15,926 nucleotides of DNA from Trichodesmium sp. MAG_R04 (GTDB lineage Bacteria > Cyanobacteriota > Cyanobacteriia > Cyanobacteriales > Microcoleaceae), in the NCBI GenBank assembly GCA_023356515.1, contig JAKQYG010000040.1, forward strand, positions 1-15,926. Direction: 5' to 3'. Below are positions 1 to 6,962 of the stretch, in pieces. Each line of letters opens with the position of its first letter. The stretch's first letter is position 1. The translations under genes were made by a program, and so were the position numbers. The notes beneath the pieces are model-generated. The model had not been told where the DNA came from and did no database searches. It saw only the letters and a list, made by a program, of their open reading frames with translations.

Positions 1-349
1 CCCCAGGATTCAGTATAGCTAAAGGTAAATGAGCCGTACCCTCCTGGGAACCAATTAAAGCTAAAACTTCAGTTTCGGGGTCTACTGAAATATCAAATCT
101 TTCATTATACCACTGAGCTACTGCCTCCCTAAAAGCTTGAGTATTAGAAAATAATGAATAACCATGAGTAGTAGAATCTTGTAAAGATTGAGCGATCGCT
201 TCTAAAGCGTGAGGAGGCGCAGGTAAATCAGAAGAGCCGAGAGACAAATCTATTAAATTTTTTCCTGTTGCCTTGGCCCTAGCCTTAGCCAAATCCATAT
301 CAGCAAAGACATTAAAACTTAAGGGTTCTAAACGTTTTGATAATTGCAT
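1..349 (-). CDS. Pyridoxal-phosphate aminotransferase, class I/II (5' part only)
   Basis: This is the N-terminal 116 residues of a minus-strand gene cut by the left edge of the window. It starts at the ATG at 349-347 and begins MQLSKRLEPLSFNVFADMD. It resembles the fold-type I PLP aminotransferases that cyanobacterial genomes label aspartate or LL-diaminopimelate aminotransferase. The visible part has the N-terminal arm, an IDLSLGSSDLPAPP segment (the usual substrate-side loop of this family), and a GSQEGTAHLPLAILNPG segment near the cofactor phosphate site. The PLP lysine lies beyond the edge, so activity and substrate cannot be judged. The thioredoxin-like gene lies 140 bp upstream on the same strand, so co-transcription is possible but not shown. 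A HIP1 octamer sits at 192-199. The family is fairly sure; the substrate is open. Confidence 0.8.
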   Translation of the reverse strand, partial: MQLSKRLEPLSFNVFADMDLAKARAKATGKNLIDLSLGSSDLPAPPHALEAIAQSLQDSTTHGYSLFSNTQAFREAVAQWYNERFDISVDPETEVLALIGSQEGTAHLPLAILNPG

Positions 350-489
350 GTTGATTAAATCTTCCTTAGGACCCAAAATGGGGTTATGAGGTAAGAGTTA
401 GATGACTATAAAAGAGGAGTACCTTTTGTTAGAGTAGCTTTAGGTAAGCAAAACGTTAACTTGTCGAAGAACTGCGGCTAATCACAAAT

Positions 490-819
490 TCATTCTAAAT
501 GAGGTTCTAACATCTCAACTAGCTTTTGATGTGTAATACTCCCTTCATGGGAGAGTAATAATTCTTCATTCTGAAACAGTTTAAGTGCAGGAAGTCCCTC
601 GACCTGATAGGAAGTAATGGTTTCGGGGTTAGCATTAACCTCCATCTTTACCACTTTTAGACGATCATTATACTCAGTGGCCACCTTTTCTACTGAAGGG
701 GCTACTAATTTACATGGGCCACACCAACTAGCCCAAAAATAAACCAATACTGGTTTTGTTGACTTTAGGACTTCAGCTTCAAACTCAGAATCAGTAATGA
801 CAATAATATTACTACTCAC
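490..819 (-). CDS. Thioredoxin-family protein with WCGPC active site
   Basis: This 109-residue protein has the size and layout of a single-domain thioredoxin. The redox site is W32-C33-G34-P35-C36, inside VLVYFWASWCGPCK. The cis-proline that faces it is P77 (GLPALKLF). No signal peptide is visible, so it should act in the cytoplasm. The start is GTG at 819-817; no closer in-frame ATG would leave the fold intact, and no strong ribosome site is visible. The buried aspartate of classical thioredoxins (LVDFWA) is a tyrosine here (Y27), which is unlike m-type TrxA and suggests a divergent cyanobacterial class, perhaps the TrxQ-like group (recalled from family knowledge, not tested). It is divergent from glpX across a 357-bp spacer. 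The fold is certain; the subclass is not. Confidence 0.9.
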   Translation of the reverse strand: MSSNIIVITDSEFEAEVLKSTKPVLVYFWASWCGPCKLVAPSVEKVATEYNDRLKVVKMEVNANPETITSYQVEGLPALKLFQNEELLLSHEGSITHQKLVEMLEPHLE

Positions 820-1176
820 GTTTTTCTATTTTATATTTACTTAAATTTTCTCATAAATATTTTCTATTATTGCTGCTCATTTTCAAAAGTTTATTTTATA
901 TCGAACTCAGATCTACAAAAAAACCCTATTAGTAATGTTCGGTAATGCCAGTCTCTCTAGTAGGATAAGTTTGGAAGGATATTAACAATGAATGGGACAA
1001 TAATTTTGATTTTTGACTTCTGTAAAACAGTTAACTCTTCATTTATAACTATCGTAATAAAACTTTACATCAACTCACCCCCCACAAAGTCCTAACCTGA
1101 TCCCCGCCTCTGATAGACTTTAACACTGGGAAAAGAAAAAAAAGTTTTCCTTAATACTTTAGAAGAATAAAAATTC
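820..1176. other. Divergent spacer between thioredoxin and glpX
   Basis: This 357-bp AT-rich spacer should hold the promoters of the thioredoxin gene (leftward) and glpX (rightward). I could not identify a convincing -35/-10 pair for either. It contains one small open frame with a good ribosome site (988-1095, listed separately). No repeat or RNA gene was recognised. Confidence 0.6.
988..1095 (+). CDS. Possible 35-residue small protein or leader peptide
   Basis: The frame ATG 988 to TAA 1093-1095 encodes 35 residues beginning MNGTIILIFDFCK. A clear Shine-Dalgarno match, GGAAGGA at 973-979, sits 8 nt before the ATG. That is better than the ribosome site of most genes in this window. The frame ends 81 bp before glpX and reads the same way, so it would lie in the glpX leader if transcription starts upstream of it. 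No family is recognised, and the codon content is what AT-rich spacer DNA gives by chance. The ribosome site is the only real support. Confidence 0.25.
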   Translation: MNGTIILIFDFCKTVNSSFITIVIKLYINSPPTKS

Positions 1177-2214
1177 ATGGATAACGTAATTGGTTTAGAA
1201 ATTATCGAAGTAGTAGAACAAGCGGCGATCGCTTCTGCTCGTTGGATGGGAAAAGGAGAGAAAAATACTGCAGACCTAGTAGCTGTAGAAGCTATGCGGG
1301 AACGTATGAACAAAATTCACATGAGAGGGCGCATCGTTATTGGAGAAGGGGAACGAGATGAAGCGCCTATGCTCTATATTGGCGAAGAAGTAGGGATTTG
1401 TACTCAGGCTAATGCGAAAGAATTCTGTGATATAGAACAACTAGTCGAGATTGATATAGCAGTTGACCCTTGCGAAGGTACAAACTTAGTTGCCTATGGT
1501 CAAAATGGTTCTATGGCAGTATTAGCTATTTCTGAGAAAGGTGGTTTATTGGCAGCACCAGATGTCTACATGAAAAAACTAGCAGCCCCAGGAGTAGCTA
1601 AAAATCATGTAGATATTAATAAGTCAGCTACCGACAACCTTAAGATTATTTCAGAATGCATGGAACGTACTGTTGAAGAATTGGTAGTTGTAGTCATGGA
1701 TCGCCCTCGTCACAAAGAGTTAATTAATGAAATTCGTGCTGCAGGTGCAAGAGTTCGCCTCATTAGTGATGGTGATGTTTCCGCTGCAATTTCCTGTGCA
1801 TTTTCAGGTACAAATATTCATGCTTTGATGGGCATTGGTGCTGCCCCAGAAGGAGTAATTTCTGCCGCAGCTATGCGCGCTTTAGGGGGCCATTTCCAAG
1901 GACAACTTATCTATGATCCAGCTATTGTCAAAACTGGTTTAATTGGAGAAAGTAAAGAAGATAATATGAATCGACTCAAAGAAATGGGTATCAAAGATCC
2001 AGACAAAGTTTACAATGCTGAAGAGTTAGCTTCTGGAGAAACAGTTCTATTTGCAGCTTGTGGTATTACTCCTGGTACTCTGATGGAAGGAGTACGCTTC
2101 TTTCCTCATGGCGCTCGTACTCAAAGTTTAGTTATTTCTTCTCAGTCAAAAACTGCTCGGTTTGTAGATACTGTCCATATGTTTGGAGAATCAAAAACAC
2201 TAGAACTGAAATAG
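1177..2214 (+). CDS. glpX: Class II fructose-1,6-/sedoheptulose-1,7-bisphosphatase
   Basis: This 345-residue enzyme belongs to the GlpX family. In cyanobacteria GlpX removes the C1 phosphate from both fructose-1,6- and sedoheptulose-1,7-bisphosphate in the Calvin cycle. The metal and substrate residues are in place: D33 (NTADLVAVEAM), E57 (IGEGERDEAP), and the DPCEGT box with D97, E100 and T102. Length and start are typical, with no insertion or truncation. C75 and C99 are both present; my recollection is that the equivalent pair in the Synechocystis enzyme can form a disulfide, which would make it redox sensitive. The ribosome site is weak (AGAAG about 12 nt before the ATG). hemA follows 332 bp downstream in the same direction, an arrangement I recall from other filamentous cyanobacteria. 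A HIP1 site lies at 1225-1232. Confidence 0.97.
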   Translation: MDNVIGLEIIEVVEQAAIASARWMGKGEKNTADLVAVEAMRERMNKIHMRGRIVIGEGERDEAPMLYIGEEVGICTQANAKEFCDIEQLVEIDIAVDPCEGTNLVAYGQNGSMAVLAISEKGGLLAAPDVYMKKLAAPGVAKNHVDINKSATDNLKIISECMERTVEELVVVVMDRPRHKELINEIRAAGARVRLISDGDVSAAISCAFSGTNIHALMGIGAAPEGVISAAAMRALGGHFQGQLIYDPAIVKTGLIGESKEDNMNRLKEMGIKDPDKVYNAEELASGETVLFAACGITPGTLMEGVRFFPHGARTQSLVISSQSKTARFVDTVHMFGESKTLELK

Positions 2215-2546
2215 AAGAAATAGTATTGTGTCAATCAAGGTTAGATACAATTAACAACTGTTCTAAAAAAAAATTTAGAGTTTGTTCGTTCAGTAGATTA
2301 GGGTTTGTTGAACTGATATGCTTTGACTTCAGCGCTCTGGGAAATTATTAATCTTTTGGGGTAGGTTTTAAGTTAAATATTTTAGTTAGATAGACATATA
2401 CAAAAATTTTAACCATCCATAAAACCTGCCTCATTTTTGTTGAATGATAATTAGCATCAATCAAAATGATATAAATTTATCTTAAGTTTATCCTTTAAAG
2501 ACGGGATTTAAATAAAAAAACAAAAAATAAACAAAATAAGAATTAT
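2215..2546. other. glpX-hemA spacer
   Basis: This is 332 bp of AT-rich DNA. The last 60 bp before hemA are almost pure A/T with no clear Shine-Dalgarno sequence, so hemA may start from an unstructured leader. A widely spaced inverted repeat (AGGTTTTA near 2363 and TAAAACCT near 2420) could form a stem but has no U-tract. No gene or sure promoter is seen. Confidence 0.5.
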
Positions 2547-3842
2547 ATGAATATTGCAGTAATAGGACTTAGCCACAAAACAGCTCCAGTCGAAGTTAGA
2601 GAAAAATTAAGTATTCCAGAAACAGAAATACAAAATGCAATTACTCAATTGTGCAGTGGAACGTATACCCAAGAAGTGGGAATTCTTAGTACTTGTAATC
2701 GTTTAGAAATTTATGTAGTTACTAATGAAATGCAGCCTGGTATTAAGGAAGTAACTCAGTTCCTTTCTAACTCTAGTAAAGTACCTTTAAATCAGCTTCG
2801 CCCTCATTTATTTATGTTACTCCATGAAGATTCTATTATGCACTTAATGCGAGTTGCTGCTGGATTGGATAGTTTAGTATTAGGTGAAGGACAAATTTTA
2901 GCTCAGGTTAAACAAACTCATAAACTGGGACAAAAATACAAAGGTATTGGGCGTATTCTTAACCGTTTATTTAAGCAAGCTGTAACTGCTGGAAAAAGGG
3001 TGCGAACAGAAACAAGTATTGGCACTGGGGCAGTTTCTATTAGTTCTGCTGCAGTGGAATTAGCTCAGATGAAATTAGAAGATTTATCTAATTACCGAGT
3101 GGCTATTGTGGGTGCTGGTAAAATGTCAAAATTACTGGTGCAACACTTATTAGCTAAAGGCGCAAATAAGATATCAATTATTAATCGTTCTGTGGGACGT
3201 GCTCAAGATTTAGCAAATAGTTTTAAAGATGCAGATATAAATGTTTATTCTATGTTAGAAATGGGTCAGGTTATTGGTAAATCCAATCTAGTATTTACTA
3301 GTACTGGTGCAACTGAAGTAATTTTAGATAAAGCTAAATTAGAAAAAATTTTAGATCCTTTGCAAGCTATAATGTTGGTGGATATTTCTGTACCTCGTAA
3401 TATTGCTACTAATGTAAGTGAATTACCAAATGTTCGTTGTTTTAATGTGGATGATTTAAAGGCGGTTGTTGCTCAAAATCAAGAAAGTCGTCGGCAAATA
3501 GCTATAGAAGCTGAGGTTTTATTGGAGGAAGAGGTAGAAGCTTTTGATGTGTGGTGGAAAAGTTTGGAAACTGTTCCAACGATTAATTCTTTACGACAAA
3601 AAATAGAGACTATCAGGGAACAGGAATTAGAAAAAGCTTTATCTCGTTTAGGTTCAGAATTTGCAGAAAAACATCAAGAGGTAATTGAGGCTTTAACTAG
3701 GGGTATTGTAAATAAAATTTTGCACGATCCGATGGTGCAGTTACGAGGGCAACAGGATATTGAGACAAGGCGTCATGCGATGGAGACTTTACGGCTTTTG
3801 TTTAATTTGGAGCCGGAAGTTAGTTCTGGGAAGGTAATTTAG
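2547..3842 (+). CDS. hemA: Glutamyl-tRNA reductase
   Basis: This 431-residue protein reduces glutamyl-tRNA(Glu) to glutamate-1-semialdehyde with NADPH, the committed step of the C5 route to heme, chlorophyll, bilins, siroheme and cobalamin. The N-terminal catalytic domain carries the nucleophile C50 in LSTCNRLEIY and the conserved H99. The NADPH domain starts near residue 182 with VAIVGAGKMS (GAGKM at 189-193). A helical C-terminal dimerisation tail (about 330-420) completes the family architecture. Length is normal and the first ATG is used. It follows glpX on the same strand and converges on the helix-turn-helix gene downstream. cbiX in this window acts further along the same tetrapyrrole network. 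Confidence 0.98.
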   Translation: MNIAVIGLSHKTAPVEVREKLSIPETEIQNAITQLCSGTYTQEVGILSTCNRLEIYVVTNEMQPGIKEVTQFLSNSSKVPLNQLRPHLFMLLHEDSIMHLMRVAAGLDSLVLGEGQILAQVKQTHKLGQKYKGIGRILNRLFKQAVTAGKRVRTETSIGTGAVSISSAAVELAQMKLEDLSNYRVAIVGAGKMSKLLVQHLLAKGANKISIINRSVGRAQDLANSFKDADINVYSMLEMGQVIGKSNLVFTSTGATEVILDKAKLEKILDPLQAIMLVDISVPRNIATNVSELPNVRCFNVDDLKAVVAQNQESRRQIAIEAEVLLEEEVEAFDVWWKSLETVPTINSLRQKIETIREQELEKALSRLGSEFAEKHQEVIEALTRGIVNKILHDPMVQLRGQQDIETRRHAMETLRLLFNLEPEVSSGKVI

Positions 3843-3843
3843 T

Positions 3844-3860
3844 TAGGGCTTGCTGAAAAA
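3844..3860 (+). repeat. Dispersed repeat, copy 1
   Basis: This 17-bp sequence, beginning TAGGGCTTGCTGAAAAA, matches 15 of 17 positions of 4660-4676 in the same orientation. The two copies flank the helix-turn-helix gene. Similar sequence is, from memory, found near insertion-sequence ends in cyanobacteria, but no transposase is present. Confidence 0.35.
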
Positions 3861-3899
3861 TCCAAAAAACTTACACCTTCAGGATTTAAGGCATTTTTT
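3851..3899 (+). terminator. Probable hemA transcription terminator
   Basis: Nine bases after the hemA stop, AAATCC (3858-3863) can pair with GGATTT (3882-3887). The flanking TGC (3851-3853) and GCA (3891-3893) add a lower stem across an internal loop. A run of six T follows directly at 3894-3899. The loop is long (18 nt), so the energy is moderate; the T-run and position are what make it credible. Confidence 0.45.
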
Positions 3900-3977
3900 A
3901 TCATATATAATTCCCCATTTTTAGCTAAAATACACCGAAAATGGCTCCAAACCCAGTATTAGTAAAGTGATACTATA

Positions 3978-4403
3978 CTAAAACGACACTTCAACTATTA
4001 CAGCGGATTCATACCACAAGAAAAATTGCTGTCGATAAATAATCCGGGAAGGACCGTGAATCTCCATTTCGTGACCTTTAGCTAAAATCTCACAGCCACG
4101 TTGGGCAGAAAGTACATATTTGTTTTTGGCTTGAGGATCAATCTTTTTGAGCTTCCGATTTTTCTCAATGTTAGGTCGATTAAAATCAAGGGTATTTTTA
4201 CCGCAATGGCGCTGAGGAGACCAATTGGGTTGGGGGCCACGTTTTTTACCAGAGATTCTTGGTCTTCCTTTGTACAGAGGAATCCCCCAAGTTCGACCAT
4301 TAATTTTCCGAGGGCCTTGAATCCGACCTTCCTTAAGCAAAACTCGGACTCGTTGAGCAGAAATACTTAATAAACAAGCAGCTCCAGTTGTACCGACAAA
4401 CAT
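3978..4403 (-). CDS. Small cyanobacterial protein with N-terminal helix-turn-helix
   Basis: This 141-residue basic protein starts at the ATG at 4403-4401. Residues 1-45 look like an excisionase/MerR-type winged helix-turn-helix: a first helix TTGAACLLSI, a recognition helix AQRVRVLLKEGRI, and a wing-like GPRKINGRTWGIPLYKGRP. A basic linker (GKKRGPQPNW) follows. The C-terminal part (about 100-130, with GHEMEIHGPSRIIYR) resembles the conserved tail of short helix-turn-helix proteins I recall from many cyanobacteria; their function is not known to me. No ribosome site is obvious. It sits alone between hemA and radA among repeats, and an 8-bp inverted repeat lies 157 bp upstream (4560-4581). DNA binding is inferred from the motif; the target is unknown. 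Confidence 0.65.
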   Translation of the reverse strand: MFVGTTGAACLLSISAQRVRVLLKEGRIQGPRKINGRTWGIPLYKGRPRISGKKRGPQPNWSPQRHCGKNTLDFNRPNIEKNRKLKKIDPQAKNKYVLSAQRGCEILAKGHEMEIHGPSRIIYRQQFFLWYESAVIVEVSF

Positions 4404-4559
4404 AATATTTGATTATGTATTTTATAGCAATGAGCACTCACATCTTTACATATTACTATCGCATTTAAGTGTAGTACAATTTTACGCTACTATCTACCAA
4501 TACTTTTACGTATTCTACATTAGTAGTAACTTGTATTATGTAAATATACCAGCGCACGT

Positions 4560-4581
4560 TGCTATACTATTGCGTATAGCA
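4560..4581. promoter_or_regulatory. Perfect 8-bp inverted repeat, possible operator
   Basis: TGCTATAC (4560-4567) and GTATAGCA (4574-4581) are exact reverse complements separated by 6 bp. The site lies 157 bp upstream of the helix-turn-helix start codon. It could be a dimer-binding operator or a small hairpin. There is no T-run, so a terminator is unlikely. The regulatory role is inferred only from symmetry and position. Confidence 0.3.
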
Positions 4582-4659
4582 GAATAATACCAAATAATAC
4601 AAAAGTTACAAAGGCAAGGGTATACTTTTGGGTGCTTCAGATAAAAAAAATCCCTAGTC

Positions 4660-4676
4660 TAGGGTTTGCGGAAAAA
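4660..4676 (+). repeat. Dispersed repeat, copy 2
   Basis: TAGGGTTTGCGGAAAAA matches the copy at 3844-3860 at 15 of 17 positions in direct orientation. It is preceded by CCCTAG-T-CTAGGG, a near-perfect palindrome at 4652-4664. Confidence 0.35.
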
Positions 4677-4685
4677 AGCAGAGTG

Positions 4686-4707
4686 TGGGAAGTGTGGGGA
4701 GGGAGTG
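4686..4707 (+). repeat. GTGTGGG repeat, left arm
   Basis: This G-rich tract begins TGGGAAGTGTGGGG. Its first 13 bases are the reverse complement of the right end of the C-rich tract at 5211-5233, and the rest aligns with one inserted base. The tract itself is built of GTGTGGG-like 7-8-mers, a common short tandem repeat type in cyanobacterial spacers. Confidence 0.55.
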
Positions 4708-4898
4708 TTTCATTCTAAAAGAAGTGCTGGCGCAAGTGCGGCCGCTATATTGCCTAACCTCTTAAATAAAAATATCTAAATAAGCACTTATACTGAATTA
4801 TTCGCCTATTCTCTATCGCTGTAACCCTTATAATGTAAGCTTTTTAATTTTTGGCTATGTGTAATTAATTTTGTGTACCTGCTTATAGTGCTAAATAC

Positions 4899-4920
4899 AA
4901 TTCAAAATTCAAAATTCAAA
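4899..4920 (+). repeat. Tandem AATTCAA heptamers
   Basis: About three consecutive copies of a TTCAAAA/AATTCAA heptamer (AATTCAAAATTCAAAATTC). Heptameric short tandem repeats of exactly this kind are well known in filamentous cyanobacterial spacers. Confidence 0.6.
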
Positions 4921-5109
4921 CGTTATAGTTTTAAAAGCTATAGTCATTACAATTAAGTTCCGTACAGTCTAACAATGTCATCCAGTGTTGTTTCTGGTAT
5001 GCTGTAAGCCATAATCCAAAAAGTTAATTCTTCCCCCTATTCTACTGCTGGTTCTTATTTGTAACTACTATATATGTAGGGCTTGATGATTAAATATCAA
5101 AGCATTTAA

Positions 5110-5133
5110 AAATAAAGGTTTTAGCCTTTTTTT
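5110..5133 (-). terminator. Terminator-like hairpin downstream of radA
   Basis: AAAGG (5114-5118) and CCTTT (5125-5129) form a short stem with A-rich and T-rich flanks, so it reads as a weak intrinsic terminator on either strand. It lies about 100 bp after the radA stop. The stem is only 5 bp. Confidence 0.35.
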
Positions 5134-5210
5134 GCTCGAAAAAAGGACCTGGTTTTCTTTCCTTAAATTTGCATAAAGAGAAGATTGGGAGCAGACAAGA
5201 TTTAATCTCT

Positions 5211-5233
5211 TCCCACACCTCCCACACTTCCCA
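5211..5233 (-). repeat. GTGTGGG repeat, right arm
   Basis: C-rich tract TCCCACACCTCCCACACTTC, extending to 5233. Read on the minus strand it is nearly the same as 4686-4707. It ends 3 bp before the radA stop codon and so lies immediately 3' of that gene. Confidence 0.55.
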
Positions 5234-5235
5234 GT

Positions 5236-6792
5236 TCAACTCCCCATAGTTGGAGGTTGCGCTGGAATAGCAGCAATAATTGCATCTATCACCTTAGCAA
5301 TAGGCAAAATACGCATTCCTAGATCCGGTGGTTGCTGACCTTTGGGAATAATTGCCTTTTTAAAACCTAACTTAGCAGCTTCCCTTAATCTCAACTCCAA
5401 TTGAGAAACAGGTCGTACTTGTCCTCCCAAACCTACCTCTCCTAGCAAAATAGTTCGGGGGTCAACTACCCGATCGCGAAAACTAGCCACTATAGCAATA
5501 GCTACTCCCAAGTCTGCTGTAGGTTCTTCCACACTTAAACCTCCCACGGTCGCCACATAAGTATCCAACTTTGATAAAGGAATGCCTACCCGTTTTTCCA
5601 ACACTGCCAAAATCTGTTGCAACCTACTACTATCAATTCCAGTAGTAGAACGTCGAGGAGAACCATGACTTGCCGGGCTTACTAAAGCTTGAATTTCTAC
5701 AACTATTGGGCGGGTACCTTCCATCGACACAACTGTAGAAGTTCCTGAGGAATACTCATCCCTACTTCCGAGAAATAATTCGGATGGGTTTAATATTTCT
5801 TTTAAACCATTAGCAACCATTTCAAATACTCCAATTTCGTGAGTAGCACCAAAACGATTTTTCATAGAGCGTAACAAACGGTGGGAAGCAAAGCGATCGC
5901 CTTCAAAATATAGAACTGTATCTACCAAGTGTTCTAAAACACGAGGACCTGCTAAAGCACCATCTTTAGTTACATGACCAACTATTAATAAAGTAATATT
6001 TTCCCGCTTTGCTACTTGCATTAATGCTGAAGTACATTCCCGGACTTGAGCAACTGAACCAGGAGCAGAAGTCAAAGAAGCAAAATAGATAGTTTGGATA
6101 CTGTCAATTACTGCTAGATATGGTTTGAGAGATTCCAACTCTCTCAAAATTACTTCTAAATCTGTTTCTGGCAATAAAAATAAATTTTCCTGAGAATCTG
6201 TAGCAGAATCCTTTATAGATTCAAAATTACCATGACTTTCTTGATTTTCATTTAAAGATAAATCCTCGTCTATCTCAATATTTGAAACATTATCCTTATC
6301 CTCTACTTCTACTTCATTGAAATTGGTAATTAGACGTTGTGAACGTAATTTCACTTGTTGTCCAGACTCTTCCGCTGATACATACAACACCCGACATTTA
6401 CTAGACAACTGATTAGCTACTTGTAATAAAAGAGTAGATTTACCAATACCAGGCTCTCCACCAATTAATACCAAGGAACCAGGAACAATTCCACCACCAA
6501 GCACTCGGTCTAACTCTTCAAACCCAGAAGGCATTCTAGATAAAGTTTGGTCAGAAATCTGAGACAATAAAAAAGATGCTCTTGGTTGACCAGAAGAATT
6601 ATCTGTCTCAGATGCTTCTTGAGAATTAATACCAATATCAGTTAGTCCCAATCTTTGTAAAGTAGTTACAGTTGTTTGTTCTATCTCCTCTTTTAGAGAA
6701 TTCCAAGTATTACACCCAGGACATTTGCCAAGAAATTGGGTGGACTCATAACCACATTCTCTGCAAACATACTTTGTTTTCTGTTTTGGCAT
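5236..6792 (-). CDS. radA: DNA repair protein RadA (RecA/Lon-like)
   Basis: This 518-residue protein helps process recombination intermediates (branch migration on RecA strand-exchange products). Domains in order: a zinc finger with C10, C13, C24 and C27; a RecA-like ATPase with Walker A GGEPGIGKST (111-120), Walker B LAVIDSIQ (226-233) and the RadA signature KNRFG (311-315); and a C-terminal Lon-like domain with EEPTADLGVAIAI and LLGEVGLGGQVRPV. Bacterial RadA is usually about 450-460 residues. Much of the extra length is a very acidic, low-complexity insertion at about 157-202, between the ATPase core strand SAEESGQQVKLRSQRL and Walker B. The ATG start at 6792-6790 gives the expected MPKQKTKYVC. 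It is divergent from rpaB. A HIP1 site lies at 5893-5900. Confidence 0.97.
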   Translation of the reverse strand: MPKQKTKYVCRECGYESTQFLGKCPGCNTWNSLKEEIEQTTVTTLQRLGLTDIGINSQEASETDNSSGQPRASFLLSQISDQTLSRMPSGFEELDRVLGGGIVPGSLVLIGGEPGIGKSTLLLQVANQLSSKCRVLYVSAEESGQQVKLRSQRLITNFNEVEVEDKDNVSNIEIDEDLSLNENQESHGNFESIKDSATDSQENLFLLPETDLEVILRELESLKPYLAVIDSIQTIYFASLTSAPGSVAQVRECTSALMQVAKRENITLLIVGHVTKDGALAGPRVLEHLVDTVLYFEGDRFASHRLLRSMKNRFGATHEIGVFEMVANGLKEILNPSELFLGSRDEYSSGTSTVVSMEGTRPIVVEIQALVSPASHGSPRRSTTGIDSSRLQQILAVLEKRVGIPLSKLDTYVATVGGLSVEEPTADLGVAIAIVASFRDRVVDPRTILLGEVGLGGQVRPVSQLELRLREAAKLGFKKAIIPKGQQPPDLGMRILPIAKVIDAIIAAIPAQPPTMGS

Positions 6793-6962
6793 TTCTTAAA
6801 ATAAATTAATATTTACTGGCCAATATAAAACATTCTAAAGTTGAACTAATTTTAAGCCTAGGAGTAGTAACAATAGTAATTTCTCTTGTAATCTTGATAA
6901 TAGAGTTAAAAAAATTAATATTAAATATTATTATAAACCTTAGTTAAGGAGTGTGAGAAAAA
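6793..6962. promoter_or_regulatory. Divergent radA/rpaB promoter region
   Basis: These 170 bp separate two divergent genes and must hold both promoters. The plus strand has TTGATA (6894-6899) and several AT-rich hexamers about 16-17 bp later, but no unique -10 can be chosen. The rpaB ribosome site AAGGAG is at 6946-6951. No HLR1 pair (the RpaB binding site) was found here. Confidence 0.4.

Larger units (their letters stand above)
4404..5235. other. Repeat-rich spacer between the HTH gene and radA
   Basis: These 832 bp hold no gene that I can support. They contain an 8-bp perfect inverted repeat (4560-4581), the second copy of the TAGGG repeat (4660-4676), a pair of inverted GTGTGGG-type repeats (4686-4707 and 5211-5233), a tandem AATTCAA heptamer run (4899-4920) and a terminator-like hairpin (5110-5133). 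The first 160 bp should hold the promoter of the helix-turn-helix gene. Confidence 0.6.

Noticed and set aside
1092..1313. Minus-strand open frame over the glpX start
   Set aside because: It lies antisense to the glpX start codon and N-terminus, has no recognisable domain, and exists because of the glpX codon pattern.
2058..2351. Plus-strand frame overlapping the glpX 3' end
   Set aside because: It is a shifted reading of glpX that runs into the spacer; the composition is non-coding.
4101..4370. Plus-strand open frame of 89 codons inside the helix-turn-helix gene
   Set aside because: It is antisense to a frame with a recognisable DNA-binding motif and has no domain or ribosome site of its own. 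The same applies to the minus frame at 4082-4300.
4652..4664. CCCTAG-T-CTAGGG as a terminator
   Set aside because: The loop would be 1 nt if fully paired, so the usable stem is only about 3 bp, and no T-run follows.
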